DNA of 64,000 nt from Comamonadaceae bacterium (GTDB taxonomy: Bacteria; Pseudomonadota; Gammaproteobacteria; Burkholderiales; Burkholderiaceae_C), in contig JAIXUG010000002.1 in the NCBI GenBank assembly GCA_027484105.1, positions 310,001 through 374,000 on the forward strand. Direction: 5' to 3'. A program made the position numbers and the translations under genes. Positions 43,309-54,200 of this stretch are shown piece by piece (the stretch's first letter is position 1; every line of letters begins with the position of its first letter). A model generated the notes under the pieces. It had not been told where the DNA came from. It made no database searches and saw only the letters and a list, made by a program, of their open reading frames with translations.

Positions 43309-44499
43309 TTGTCCAATTTGGGCCAACGCACGGCCACCCCGTCACCCCCTGTTGCTGAGCGCCAGGCCCTGGTGATCGGTGCGGGCCTGTCCGGCTCGGC
43401 TGTAGCCTACAGCTTGGCCCGGCGGGGCTGGGCGGTCACCGTCATGGACCAGGCTGAGGGCGTGGGCGCAGGGGCCTCGGGATTGCCTGCAGGTCTGGCG
43501 GCACCCCATGTTTCGCCCGATGACCACCTTCTCTCACGCATCACCCGCGCGGGTGTCGAGGCCACGCTGCAACGCGCCCAAACCCTGCTGCACAGTGGGA
43601 CCGATTGGGGCCTGACGGGCGTTCTGGAGCACAACGTGGGGGGCAAACGCAGGCTGCCCCAAGGTGGGCAGCCATCCAATGCCAGTGTTTTGGCCAGCCC
43701 CGCCCAAGTCGCCCAAGCGGGCCTGCCACCCGGCACGCCAGCGCTGTGGCATGCGCACGCGGGCTGGATTCGGCCGCGCCAATTGGTGGCAGCGCAGTTG
43801 CAAGCGCCGGGTGTGCGGGTGCTGTGGGGCCAACATGCCCACAGCCTGGAGCGCCAAGGCCATGGGTGGGCCTTGCGCGATGCGCTGGGACAGCAGCTGG
43901 GCCATGCGCCATGCTTGGTGGTGGCCAGCGCTTTTGACAGCCTGGGCTTGTTGCAGCCCCTGCCGGGTTTTGCGGTACCGCTCAACTCCTTGCGCGGCCA
44001 AATCAGTTTTGGCCACATGGCCGACCTGGCTGCGCATGAGCGGCAACTGCTGCCGCCCTTCCCCGTCAATGGGCACGGCAGTTTCATCAGCGGCGTGCCC
44101 ACACCCGAAGGTACGCCGGGCTGGTTCATCGGCTCGACCTTTGAGCGCCAATGCGAACAAGCCCTGGTGCGCCCCGAAGACCACGAGGCCAACCGGCTGC
44201 GATTGGCCACGCTTTTGCCCGCCTTGGGCGAGGCCATGGCCCAGCAGTTTGATCCGGCTCGGGTACAGGGCTGGGCGGGCGTGCGCTGCACCTTGCCCAA
44301 CCGATTGCCTGCAGTGGGGCCCATCGACCGCGAACGTTGGCCGGGTCTGTGCTTGAGTGCGGGCATGGGCGCACGCGGCATCAGCTTATCGGTGCTGTGC
44401 GGGGAGATGCTGGCCGCCGAGTTGAACCGCGACCCCCTGCCCTTGCCCCCCGAACTGAGCCGACATTTGAGGGCCGAGCGCTACGCGAACCCTTCATGA
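43309..44499 (+). CDS. FAD-dependent oxidoreductase, MnmC C-terminal-domain type
   Basis: A 396-residue protein with a Rossmann FAD motif GAGLSGSAVAYSLARRGW and the MnmC-like GAGASGLPAGL segment. In MnmC this domain oxidises cmnm5s2U in tRNA to nm5s2U, and a second methyltransferase domain finishes mnm5s2U. Here only the oxidoreductase half is present, so the methyltransferase must be encoded elsewhere or absent. The start is a TTG at 43309 coupled to the yggX stop, or another codon slightly downstream. Confidence 0.75.
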   Translation: MSNLGQRTATPSPPVAERQALVIGAGLSGSAVAYSLARRGWAVTVMDQAEGVGAGASGLPAGLAAPHVSPDDHLLSRITRAGVEATLQRAQTLLHSGTDWGLTGVLEHNVGGKRRLPQGGQPSNASVLASPAQVAQAGLPPGTPALWHAHAGWIRPRQLVAAQLQAPGVRVLWGQHAHSLERQGHGWALRDALGQQLGHAPCLVVASAFDSLGLLQPLPGFAVPLNSLRGQISFGHMADLAAHERQLLPPFPVNGHGSFISGVPTPEGTPGWFIGSTFERQCEQALVRPEDHEANRLRLATLLPALGEAMAQQFDPARVQGWAGVRCTLPNRLPAVGPIDRERWPGLCLSAGMGARGISLSVLCGEMLAAELNRDPLPLPPELSRHLRAERYANPS

Positions 44500-44615
44500 G
44501 CGCAAGGCTGACGGGCCCCAGCTTTTTTTCAATTTTTGTATTTATTGATTTTTCAGTTTACAAAAACTCCAGAATCCTTCAACATGATTTGGCTGTAACT
44601 TCAGGAGTCATTCAG

Positions 44616-46217
44616 GTGCGTCAATCCTTATCGCGTTACCTGCCGTGGTTATCGACCGCGCCTGCCGCCTTGTTGTTGATGCCTTTTTCCCCTTGGGCGA
44701 GCGCTGGCTTGGCAGGACTTTTTGTTTTGGGCTGTATCGATCTTTCCCAAACCAAACAATCCATCAGGCGCAATTACCCACTGACGGGACGCTTGCGATA
44801 TGGGCTCGAATACATACGCCCTGAGCTTCGACAATATTTTCTGGAAGATGACGAGCAGAAGCTGCCGTTTTCAAGAAACCAACGCGCCATGGTGTATGCA
44901 CGCTCCAAAGTGCAAAACGACAAATTGGGTTTTGGCAGCATCAAAGACATGTACACGGGGCAAAGTGAATGGATCGCCCATTCGATGCAACCGACGACAT
45001 TGGACCCTGCCTCTTTCCGTGTCCAGGTGGGCACACAGCAGTGCCAGCAACCCTATGCCTTATCGCTGTTCAACATCTCCGGCATGAGCTTTGGCGCCTT
45101 GTCGGGCAATGCCATCAAAGCCTTGAACAAAGGGGCCGCATTGGGCCAATTTGCCCACGACACGGGCGAGGGCAGCATCTCCAAACACCATCGCGAAGGT
45201 GGCGGCGATCTGATCTGGCAAATCGCATCGGGTTATTTTGGTTGCAGGACGGCAGACGGGCGCTTTGACCCGGACCGCTTTGCCGAACAAGCGCGCTCCC
45301 CCCAGGTCAAGATGATTGAGCTGAAGCTGTCGCAAGGCGCCAAACCTGGACATGGCGGGGTCTTGCCCAAGGCCAAGGTCAGCCCTGAAATTGCCGAAGC
45401 GCGTGGCGTGCCCTTGGGGCAGGACTGTGTGTCACCGGCGCGGCACTCGGCCTTCAGCACCCCCATCGAATTGCTGATGTTTGTTGGCAGGCTGCGTGAA
45501 CTGTCCGGGGGCAAGCCCGTGGGCATCAAGCTGTGTGTGGGTCACCCCTCGGAGTGGTTTTCGCTGGTGAAGGCCATGATCGAGTTGGATCAGACGCCTG
45601 ATTTCATGGTGGTGGATGGCGCGGAAGGTGGAACAGGCGCAGCCCCCATTGAGTTTGCAGACCATGTGGGCATGCCCCTGCGTGACGGCCTGAGCTTGGT
45701 GCACAGCACCTTGGTGGGCGCGGGCTTGAGGGACCGCATCAAGATTGGCGCCTCGGGCAAAGTGATTTCGGCCTTTGACATCGCGCGCTGCCTCGCCTTG
45801 GGGGCCGATTGGTGCAATTCGGCGCGTGGCTTCATGTTTGCGCTGGGCTGCATCCAGTCACGCAGCTGCCACACAGACCATTGCCCCACCGGCGTGGCCA
45901 CCCAAGACCCGGTGCGTCAGCGTGCCATCGTGGTCACAGACAAAGCCGAGCGGGTGTACTACTTCCATGCCAACACCTTGCATGCGCTGACCGACCTCTT
46001 GGGTGCGGCCGGATTGCAGCATCCGGGTCAATTAAGCCCCCAGCACCTGATGGTGCGCAATGCCCAAGGCCAAGCCCGAACCCTGGCGTCTACGCTGGAG
46101 ACGCTGCTGCCGGGTCAGTTGCTGCCAGGCAGCGACCCATCGGCTCCAATGCCCAGCCCCTTTGCAGATTTTTGGTCCCTCAGCCAAGCCCATCGCTGGG
46201 GACTGGATTCCGTCTGA
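44616..46217 (+). CDS. FMN-binding glutamate synthase-like membrane-anchored protein
   Basis: A 533-residue protein. One or two N-terminal hydrophobic segments (LSTAPAALLLMPF, AGLAGLFVLGC) are followed by the glutamate-synthase FMN domain with ISGMSFGALSG, GAEGGTGAAP and the [3Fe-4S]-type cluster CIQSRSCHTDHCPTG. It is not a full GltB, since the amidotransferase domain is missing. The GTG at 44616 has AGGAG 8 nt upstream. The 5' region is AT-rich. Substrate is unknown. Confidence 0.85.
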   Translation: MRQSLSRYLPWLSTAPAALLLMPFSPWASAGLAGLFVLGCIDLSQTKQSIRRNYPLTGRLRYGLEYIRPELRQYFLEDDEQKLPFSRNQRAMVYARSKVQNDKLGFGSIKDMYTGQSEWIAHSMQPTTLDPASFRVQVGTQQCQQPYALSLFNISGMSFGALSGNAIKALNKGAALGQFAHDTGEGSISKHHREGGGDLIWQIASGYFGCRTADGRFDPDRFAEQARSPQVKMIELKLSQGAKPGHGGVLPKAKVSPEIAEARGVPLGQDCVSPARHSAFSTPIELLMFVGRLRELSGGKPVGIKLCVGHPSEWFSLVKAMIELDQTPDFMVVDGAEGGTGAAPIEFADHVGMPLRDGLSLVHSTLVGAGLRDRIKIGASGKVISAFDIARCLALGADWCNSARGFMFALGCIQSRSCHTDHCPTGVATQDPVRQRAIVVTDKAERVYYFHANTLHALTDLLGAAGLQHPGQLSPQHLMVRNAQGQARTLASTLETLLPGQLLPGSDPSAPMPSPFADFWSLSQAHRWGLDSV

Positions 46218-46278
46218 TCCCCCATGTGCGGGCGATGCGCCCTCACGCCTGCCGGTGCTGCAAGCGGCCAAAACGGTT

Positions 46279-47478
46279 TCACTTCATCGCATCGGCGGGT
46301 CGGCGCGCCCTGACGTAGGCATCGGTGGGCAGGTGGTTTTTGCCATCGGCGTAACGCCACTGCACCATGGTGCCTTTGCCACCGCGCAAATCGAGTTTGC
46401 CCACATACGCACCCATGGTGGATTGCTGGTCAATGGCGCGGAATTCGGCGGGCCCAAACGGTGTGCCGAACTTCAGGCCCCGCATGGCGATGACCAGTTT
46501 TTCGTTGTCCACACTGCCCGCTTTTTTGATGCCTGCAAAGATGGACTGCATGGTGGCGTAACCCACCACCGAGCCCAGCTTGGGGTTTTCGCTGAACCGC
46601 TTGTAGTAATTGGCCGCAAAGCTGGCATGCTCTTTGGTGTCAATTTGGTCCCAGGGATAGCCCGTCACGATCCAGCCCCTGGGGGTTTCGTCCTTCAGCA
46701 CTTCCAGGTACTCCGGCTCGCCCGACAGCATGGACACGACAGGGGTCTTGGGGAAAATGTTGCGCTGGTTGCCTTCGCGCACCAGTTTGGCCAAGTCGGC
46801 GCCAAAGGTCACGTTGAAGACCGCATCGGGCTTGGCCGCCATGGTGGCGGTCAAGGTGCTGCCCGCGTCGATCTTGCCCAAGGCAGGCCACTGCTCACTG
46901 ACAAACTCGACATCCGGGCGCTTGGCCTTGAGCAGCTCTTTGAAGCTGGCCACCGAACTTTGACCATATTCGTAGTTGGGCGCAATCGTGGCCCAACGTT
47001 TGGCGGGCATTTTGGCCGCTTCTTCCACCAGCATGGCCGCTTGCATGTAGGTGCTGGCGCGCAGGCGGAAGGTGTAGCGGTTGCCTTTTTCCCAGACGAT
47101 GGCGTCGGTCAAAGGCTCGCTGGCAATGAACAAACGCTTGTTTTTCACCGCATGGTCGGCCAGGGCCAGGCCCACATTGGACAAAAAGCCACCCGCCAAA
47201 ATGTCCACTTTTTCTTTGGACGTGAGCTCAATCGCATGGCGCAAGGCTTCGTCGGGTTTGCCGGCGTCGTCACGGGCGATCACTTCAACCTTGCGGCCCA
47301 ACAAGCCGCCCTGGGCGTTGATTTCTTCAACCGCCAACTGCCAGCCTTGTCGATAAGGCTGGGTGAACTGGGGCATGGACGAGTAACTGTTGATTTCACC
47401 AATCTTGATGGGTGTTTGGGCCACAACGGGGGCAGCGGCGGCGGCGAACAACAAACCGACGGCAATGAAGCGGTGCAT
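46279..47478 (-). CDS. ABC transporter periplasmic binding protein, orphan
   Basis: A 399-residue solute-binding protein of the branched-chain amino acid/amide type. A signal peptide (MHRFIAVGLLFAAAAAPVVA) precedes IKIGEINSYSSMPQFTQPY. No permease or ATPase gene lies next to it, so it may use another Liv-type membrane unit such as that at 26868-30245. Ligand unknown. Confidence 0.88.
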   Translation of the reverse strand: MHRFIAVGLLFAAAAAPVVAQTPIKIGEINSYSSMPQFTQPYRQGWQLAVEEINAQGGLLGRKVEVIARDDAGKPDEALRHAIELTSKEKVDILAGGFLSNVGLALADHAVKNKRLFIASEPLTDAIVWEKGNRYTFRLRASTYMQAAMLVEEAAKMPAKRWATIAPNYEYGQSSVASFKELLKAKRPDVEFVSEQWPALGKIDAGSTLTATMAAKPDAVFNVTFGADLAKLVREGNQRNIFPKTPVVSMLSGEPEYLEVLKDETPRGWIVTGYPWDQIDTKEHASFAANYYKRFSENPKLGSVVGYATMQSIFAGIKKAGSVDNEKLVIAMRGLKFGTPFGPAEFRAIDQQSTMGAYVGKLDLRGGKGTMVQWRYADGKNHLPTDAYVRARRPADAMK

Positions 47479-47576
47479 GGGAGGTTCCAAGGCTGAAATG
47501 CAAATGGGCGACTGTACCAGCGCCCCAAAAACCTGTCGCTTGGGGGACATAAGCCCCGCCCTGGATCACGGCCTCT

Positions 47577-48773
47577 TCAGACGCAGGCCTGATTCTTGGC
47601 CAACCAAGTCGCCAAGCGCTCCACACCCTGATTCAAACGCGCCAGGTCTTTGGACGCAAAGCACCAGCGCAGCCAACCTGCTGCTTCGGGTGCAAAGGCC
47701 TCGCCAGGGGCCAGACCCAGCCCGGCTTCGGCCACCAGGCGTTTGGCCGTTTGCACCGAATCAGGGTGGCCTTCGAGCCTGAAAAACGCGTACATGCCGC
47801 CCTTGGCCGGGGCCAGTTGCACGCCGGGCACGGCTTGCAACAGCGGCACCAGGGTGTCGCGGCAGGCTTTGAGGTGGGCCACCACGCGCGGCGTGATGTC
47901 GGCGGTGTTGTGTAAAGCCACCACCCCGGCACGCTGGGTGAACACCGAAGCGCAAGAGGTGTTGAACTCGATCAGTTTCCCCATGTGCGGCGTCATGGCG
48001 GCGGGCATAACCAGCCAGCCCAAACGCCAGCCGGTCATCAAAAAGCTCTTGGAAAAGCTGTGGACCACCACCAGGCGGTCATCGGGCTCGGCCACATCGA
48101 GAAAAGACGGCGCGCAGCCGTTGGGTGTGTCGGTTTCGAAATAGAGGCGCTCATACACCTCGTCGGCCAGCACCCAGGTGCCGGTGCTGCGGCAGTGCGC
48201 CAAGATCTCGGCCTGCTCGGCGCGGCTGAGTGTCCAGCCCGTGGGGTTGTTGGGCGAGTTGACGATCAGCATCCGCGTGGCGGGCGTGATCGCGGCTTTG
48301 AGCGCCGCCATGTCGAGCTGCCACTGGCCGTCCACCGGTCGCAGCGACACGCACTTCAAATTCGCACCCATCACCAAAGCCTGCGCCGTCAGGTTGGGCC
48401 ACACGGGTGTCACAGCAACCACTTCGTCGCCGGCGTCGATCAGGGCTTGCGCGGCCAGCATGAGCGCATTCACGCCGCCCGAGGTGATGGCGAGGCGCTC
48501 CACCCCAACGGGGCCGTGCAGGGCCGACATGTAATCGGACACGGCCTGGCGCAACTCGGGCAGGCCCAGGTTGTGCGAATAAAAAGTCTCGCCCTTTTGC
48601 AGCGAATCGGTGGCGGCTTGGCGCACGGTGTCGGGCGTCACCTCGTCAGACTCGCCAAACCAAAAGGCCAGCACATCGGGGCGGCCCATGCCCGCGTTGG
48701 CAACTTCACGGATACGGGACTCTTCCAGGTCCATGACGGCCTGGCGCATGAAAGGGGCGGAGTTTTTGTTCAT
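47577..48773 (-). CDS. Pyridoxal-phosphate aminotransferase, class I/II
   Basis: A 398-residue aminotransferase of the aspartate/aromatic fold. The PLP-lysine lies in SFSKSFLMTGWRLGW and the PLP-phosphate region in NSPNNPTGW. I chose the ATG at 48773, with an AGGA site 7 nt upstream, over a GTG two codons earlier. Substrate is not clear. Confidence 0.93.
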   Translation of the reverse strand: MNKNSAPFMRQAVMDLEESRIREVANAGMGRPDVLAFWFGESDEVTPDTVRQAATDSLQKGETFYSHNLGLPELRQAVSDYMSALHGPVGVERLAITSGGVNALMLAAQALIDAGDEVVAVTPVWPNLTAQALVMGANLKCVSLRPVDGQWQLDMAALKAAITPATRMLIVNSPNNPTGWTLSRAEQAEILAHCRSTGTWVLADEVYERLYFETDTPNGCAPSFLDVAEPDDRLVVVHSFSKSFLMTGWRLGWLVMPAAMTPHMGKLIEFNTSCASVFTQRAGVVALHNTADITPRVVAHLKACRDTLVPLLQAVPGVQLAPAKGGMYAFFRLEGHPDSVQTAKRLVAEAGLGLAPGEAFAPEAAGWLRWCFASKDLARLNQGVERLATWLAKNQACV

Positions 48774-48848
48774 GCCCACATCCTAATGCTGGATGCGTCC
48801 TGAACGCGTCACCTCTTGCACAGGATGTCATCTCGACGAAACGGGTGT

Positions 48849-48876
48849 TTGCAGATACGGCGGGCTTGCCTATGAT
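48849..48876 (+). promoter_or_regulatory. Possible sigma-70 promoter of the small secreted protein gene
   Basis: TTGCAG (48849-48854) and TATGAT (48871-48876) are 16 nt apart; the -10 is strong, the -35 weak. The leader would be about 25 nt. Confidence 0.35.
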
Positions 48877-48907
48877 GCACAACACAAGAAATGACAGGGA
48901 GAACGCC

Positions 48908-49174
48908 ATGAAGACTCGGCATTTTGCGTCGACGCTCGTCAGCGTGGGTATGGGGCTGGGCTTGCTGGCGGCGGTGCCCGCCAGCGGAGCCACAGACAAC
49001 TTCACCGCCGTGACCGCCGCCGACAAACCAACCAAAAAAACCAAACAGGCCAAGGCCCCCAAGCCACCCACGGACAAAGGCTCGGCAGAAAGCAAGGCCG
49101 AGCGCGACAAACGCCTGATGCGCGAATGCCGGGGCCGACCCAACGCCGGGGCTTGCGAGGGCTACGCCAGCTGA
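48908..49174 (+). CDS. Small secreted protein, PsiF-like
   Basis: An 88-residue protein with a signal peptide (MKTRHFASTLVSVGMGLGLL, cleaved near ASGA), a Lys/Pro-rich spacer and a C-terminal RLMRECRGRPNAGACEGYA with two cysteines. The cysteine motif recalls PsiF-type periplasmic proteins, but the match is short. Convergent with recD after 5 nt. Confidence 0.65.
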   Translation: MKTRHFASTLVSVGMGLGLLAAVPASGATDNFTAVTAADKPTKKTKQAKAPKPPTDKGSAESKAERDKRLMRECRGRPNAGACEGYAS

Positions 49175-49179
49175 GTGCT

Positions 49180-51282
49180 TCAGGCGCCAGACTTCACAAG
49201 CGGCTGTTTCCACCTCTGCGCCAAACCACTGGCGCGCACGCTGGGGCGTTGGATGGCCGCTTCGAGCAAAGCCGCTTCGGCCTCGACCAGCGTGAACTGC
49301 TCGCGGGCGCGGGTGATGCCGGTGTAGACCAGCTCGCGGCTGAGCACCTCGGCGCCACCGGGTGGCAACACCAGCGCGGTGTGCTCGAACTCCGAGCCCT
49401 GGCTTTTGTGCACCGTCATGACAAACGCGGTGTCGACCTGGGCCAAGCGCATGACGCTCACCGAACGCAGGGCTTCACCGTCCAAAAACCAGACCTTGGA
49501 CTTGCCTTCGGTACCCGGCAACACCACGCCCACGTCGCCGTTGAAGACGCCCAGCTGCGCGTCGTTGCGGGTGACCATGACAGGACGCCCCTCGTACCAC
49601 TCACCTTTGACTTGCAGCAGGCCCACATCGGCCAGGGCTTTTTGCACCGCCGCATTCAGCGCTTGCGTGCCCCAGTCACCCTGGTGCACCGCGCACAAAA
49701 TGCGAAACCGCTCGAAAGCCTTGAGCACGCTGCGCACCCAAGTGGCGTGGCTTTCGCTGGACACCTCCGCGCCCTGCCCAACCGGGCCGGTTTGCATGAG
49801 GCGCAGGTAGTCGGCATAGGAAGGCTTGCCCGATGCGCCCAGCGCCAAGGCGCAAACGGCTTGGGGGCTGCTTGGCTGGAGGGCCGACACCGGCGAGGCC
49901 GCCGCGTTGTCTGGGCCACCCAAGCAGGCGCGGGCCGCCGCCGCATCGCCCCGGTTCACCGCCAGAGCGAGCTGGCCAATGGCGCCTTTGAAGCGGCGGC
50001 TTTGGCGCAGCATCACGGTTTGCTGGGCCAGCACGGGGGCCGGATCGGGCAGCACAAACTCAGCGGCCAGAGCCTGCCCAGTCACGGTCTGCACAAACTG
50101 CGCCGTGGCAGCGCTGTAGCGGCCCGCAGCCGCGTCTTGGCACAAATCGCCCAGCACCGCCCCGGCTTCCACCGAAGCCAGCTGGTCTTTGTCGCCCAAC
50201 AGCACCAAGCGCGCCGTGGGCGGCAAGGCTTGCAGCAGCGCGTCCATCATCTCCAGATGCACCATCGAAGCCTCGTCCACGATCAGCACATCCACATCCA
50301 ACGGGTTGGCGGCGTGGTGGCGAAAAGCGCGCGTATCAGGCCGAGCGCCCAGCAAGGCGTGCAGCGTGCGGGCCGGGCCCATGCGGGCGATCAGCGCGTT
50401 CAGGTCCAGTCCTGAGTCCAGAGGCATGGGCAAGCGGGTCAGGGCATCGTCGATCGACTGCTTCAGGCGCGCCGCCGCCTTGCCGGTGGGCGCGGCCAGT
50501 GCCACGCGCAAGGGGCTGCCATCGGGGTGCAGCGCCAGCAGCAGCGCCAGCAAACGCGCAGCGGTATAGGTCTTGCCGGTGCCAGGCCCGCCGGTGATGA
50601 CCGACAGGCGGGCGCGCAGGGCCACGGCGCAGGCCACCTTTTGCCAATCGGTGGCGGTGGGTACTTCGGGGTTGGGTGCAAAGAAGCGGTCCAGCCATTC
50701 GCGGGCCGCCGCTTCGGGCACGGCCAGTGGCGCGCTGGCGCGCTGCAGCAGGCTCTGGCCCACGCGCTGCTCGTAGCCCGCATAGCGGCGCAAATACACA
50801 AGCGGCGCATCGTCAGAGCCTCCCAGCACCAGCGGTTGGCCTTGGTCGGGGGCATCGGCCAGGCGCACACATGCGCTGGACGCGTGGCCTTGCAAAGCGG
50901 TTTGCCAGTCGGCCAGCGTGGCAGGCAGGTGCGCCCACAAAGCCTTCAGGCCCTGCGTACCGTCCACCGCCGCCGCAGGCCAGCCCAGCAGCGCCACGGG
51001 CGGCTGGCACAGCTCGGCCACGGACAGGCAGGTGTGGCCACGCCCTTCCATGTGGGCGAGCATGGCCGCTGCCACCAGCAAGGCCGCAGGTGCCTCGGCA
51101 TCGAGGCGCAGCACCTGCGCCGCGAAAGCGCTGTCGATGTGGCGCAACAGGCCTTGGCCCGTCCACAGGTTCAACCATTGCACCGTTTGCGCAGCGCTCA
51201 AACCTTGTGCGGGCAGGTCGCTCAGCCAATCCATTTGCACGGCGGACACGGGCGCGATGCGTGAGGACTTTTTCAAACTCAT
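49180..51282 (-). CDS. recD: Exodeoxyribonuclease V alpha subunit RecD
   Basis: RecD is the 5'-3' helicase of RecBCD. The 700-residue protein has Walker A GGPGTGKT, later motifs VDEASMVHLEMMDALLQAL and VMTVHKSQGSEF, matching RecD. It is longer than E. coli RecD (608). Start overlaps the recB stop by 4 nt. Confidence 0.95.
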   Translation of the reverse strand: MSLKKSSRIAPVSAVQMDWLSDLPAQGLSAAQTVQWLNLWTGQGLLRHIDSAFAAQVLRLDAEAPAALLVAAAMLAHMEGRGHTCLSVAELCQPPVALLGWPAAAVDGTQGLKALWAHLPATLADWQTALQGHASSACVRLADAPDQGQPLVLGGSDDAPLVYLRRYAGYEQRVGQSLLQRASAPLAVPEAAAREWLDRFFAPNPEVPTATDWQKVACAVALRARLSVITGGPGTGKTYTAARLLALLLALHPDGSPLRVALAAPTGKAAARLKQSIDDALTRLPMPLDSGLDLNALIARMGPARTLHALLGARPDTRAFRHHAANPLDVDVLIVDEASMVHLEMMDALLQALPPTARLVLLGDKDQLASVEAGAVLGDLCQDAAAGRYSAATAQFVQTVTGQALAAEFVLPDPAPVLAQQTVMLRQSRRFKGAIGQLALAVNRGDAAAARACLGGPDNAAASPVSALQPSSPQAVCALALGASGKPSYADYLRLMQTGPVGQGAEVSSESHATWVRSVLKAFERFRILCAVHQGDWGTQALNAAVQKALADVGLLQVKGEWYEGRPVMVTRNDAQLGVFNGDVGVVLPGTEGKSKVWFLDGEALRSVSVMRLAQVDTAFVMTVHKSQGSEFEHTALVLPPGGAEVLSRELVYTGITRAREQFTLVEAEAALLEAAIQRPSVRASGLAQRWKQPLVKSGA

Positions 51283-54200
51283 GCCAACACCTCGGTATCC
51301 AACATGGCGTCCAGACCGTCAAGCAGCACCAAAGGCGCAGGCAAGGTGCAGCAGCCGCCCGCAGGCCCGTCGATGCCACGCAAAAACAAATACACGGCAC
51401 CGCCCAGCTGCTGCGCCGGGTCGTAGGCATCGCCCAGACGGGCGCGCAACAAGCGGTGCAGCGCCAGCATGTAAAGCGCAGCCTGCACCTCGTAGCGGTG
51501 CTGGGCCATGGCCGCTTCCAGGGCCTGTGCGGTGTAGGCCGCGTCATCGGCCCCCAGGTGATTCGATTTGTAGTCGAGCACCCAATAGCGGCCTTCGTGC
51601 TCGAACACCAGATCGGCAAAGCCCATCAACATGCCGTGCAGCTGGGCGTCGGGCAGCTGCGGGCGGCTCACGCCGGGCAACAGGTGCTGCTGGCACAGGG
51701 TATCGACCTGGCGTGCATGCAAGCGCTCGGCGGGCAGCCAAAACTCCATCTCGGGCAGCCAATCACCCAGCGCGTTCAGCGGCGCGTTGGGTCCACGCAA
51801 AGGCTGGGCCACCACACGGCTGAGCCACTGCACCACGTCGTCGGCCTGGGTCTTGTAGCCTGCGTTTTCGCAGCGGTACTTCAGGCGCTCGGCCTTGGCC
51901 GCATCGATGGCAAAGCCGTCGGCAGCCAGCCATTCGAGTTGGTCGTGCAAAAAGTTGCCTGCTGTGGGGCCTTTGGCAAAGGCGTGCCATGCGGCCAAAG
52001 CACCGGGGCTGGTCACCGAGACCATCGGCATGGCCGCATCTTCTGGCGGCTCGTCGTCGGCGGGGCGCGGTGGGTTCAGGTGCAAGACCAAGGGTGCCTG
52101 GGCCTGCGAAGACAGGTCACGCGTGAGGCGCGAAAAACTCGCGATCGTCCACGACTTGTCGATGCGGGCGGTGCAATTCAGCGCCTCGCGCAGTGCGGTG
52201 GTGTGCGCGGGCTTGTGCCAGGTGGTGAGAGGCACTTGGGCAGATGCTTGCTGCAGATGGACAGACAATGTTTGGCCTGCCTTGTGGGTCTGCAAGGCTT
52301 GCAGCTTCGCCGGCCATTCGTCGGCCTCGAAGGAGTGGCCGCCTCCCAGCAAATGACCTGCCGCACTGAAATGATTGCGGCACTTGTCGCTGTTGCCCGT
52401 CTTGACCGCGCTCCAACCCACCCAAAGGGCGTGGCGCGCCCGCGTGAGGGCCACGTACCACAGGCGCAGGTCTTCACGCAGGCGGTCGCGGTCGGCCAAG
52501 CGGGTGTCGTCCTTGTCAAAGTCCAGCGTCCAAAGGCGTTCGCCCTCGCCGTCATCGCGCTGCAGAACAGGTGTTTTGTGCGCTTCCATCACGCGGTGGC
52601 TGTGCGCAAAAGGCAGGCACACCACCGGGTACTCCAAGCCCTTGCTGGCGTGGATGGTGATGACTTTGACCAGGTCCTCGTCGCTCTCCAGCCGCACGGT
52701 TTGCTCTTCGCTGCCGCTGGCATGGCCCGAATGCGCTTCGTCCATCTGCTGGGCCAGCCAGCGGATCAGGGCCTGCTCGCCATCGATCTGGCTACTCGCC
52801 GCCTGCAGCAATTCGGCCAGGTGCAGCACATTGGTCAGACGCCGCTCGCCGTCGGGTTCGCCGCGCCAGCGCCCTGCCAACTGGAAGACGTGCAGCGACT
52901 GGCGCAGCATGGCCAGCACGCCCTGACTTTGCCAGGTCTGGTGCAGTTCGCGCATTTGCTCGGCGCGGGCGTCCAGCAGTTCGTCTTGCGTGGCCAGGTC
53001 GTAGAGCTCGGCCAGCGACAGACCGACCGTGCGCGTGCCTAAAGCGGCGCGCACGCGGCGCATGTCTTGCGGCTCGGCCACGCCGCGCAGCCACAGGCAC
53101 AGGTCTTGCGCTTCGTCGCTGGCAAAGACCGAATCGCGGTCCGACAGATACACCGAGGCCACACCACGCACCCGCAGCGCGTCGCGCACAGCGGCAGCTT
53201 CTTTGCCGGTGCGCACCAACACGGCGATGTCTTTGGGCTGCAAGGGTTTGTCGCCCTTTTGCGCATCGGCAAAACGCGCTTGGGGGTCGCTGAGCCAGGC
53301 CACGATCTGCTCGGCGCACAGGCCCGACAAATGGGTCTGCGCGTCGCGTTGGCTGCGCAAAGTGGTGTCGTGCACCACGGTCATGGCATGCACATGGCCT
53401 GTGCTGGTTGTGAGAATTTCACCGCGACCCTTCGCGCCCACGGGCTGGAAGGGCAGCGGGTCTTGATCGCCTTGTTGGTAGCCAAAAGCGTTTGGCGCCA
53501 TATTGAACCAGCGGTTGACCACATCGACCACCGCTTGGGTAGACCTGAAGTTGGTGCCCAGCACATGGTGGCGGCCTGCGGTGGCGCGGCGTGCGGCCAA
53601 GTAGCTGTGGATGTCCGCGCCCCGAAAACCATAGATGGATTGCTTGGGGTCGCCGATCAGCAGCAGCGCGGTGTCAGGCCGGTTGTCGGCCGTGCGGTAG
53701 ATGCGGTCAAAGATGCGGAACTGCAGCGGCGAGGTGTCCTGGAACTCGTCGATCATCGCCACCGGGAACTGCTCGCGCAGGCGTTGCGCCAAGCGTTCGC
53801 CCGAGTCAGGGTCGGCCAGCGCGACATCCAGGCGCTGCAGCATGTCGGCAAAGCCAAACAAACCGCTGCGCCGCTTGAGCTCGGCCATGCGCTGCAGCAC
53901 ATGGGTGCGGGCGTGCAGGCGGGCGACTTGGGTGGGATCGGGCAAGGCCAACAAAGCGGCTTGCAGGTCAGCGTAGGCTTGCGATTCGGGCGGCAAATCC
54001 ACGGGCGCTTCGCCGGGCTTGCGGCATTCGAGCAGGCCTTGGGGCGTGAAGCGCAGCCAGCCAGCTTTCATGGCTTTTTCCAGGCGCTTGCCGTCTTCTG
54101 GCCCTTGCGCCCAGTCTTTGAGCACGGCCAGCCACTCGGCGCATTTTTTGTACGTCAGCTTGCGGCCATCCCAGCTGGATTTGTGATGCAGCAACTGCGC

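Noticed and set aside
50676..53042. 788-codon + strand frame opposite recD and recB
   Set aside because: It spans two real genes on the other strand and is Arg/Pro/Gly-rich in the manner of GC-driven shadow frames.
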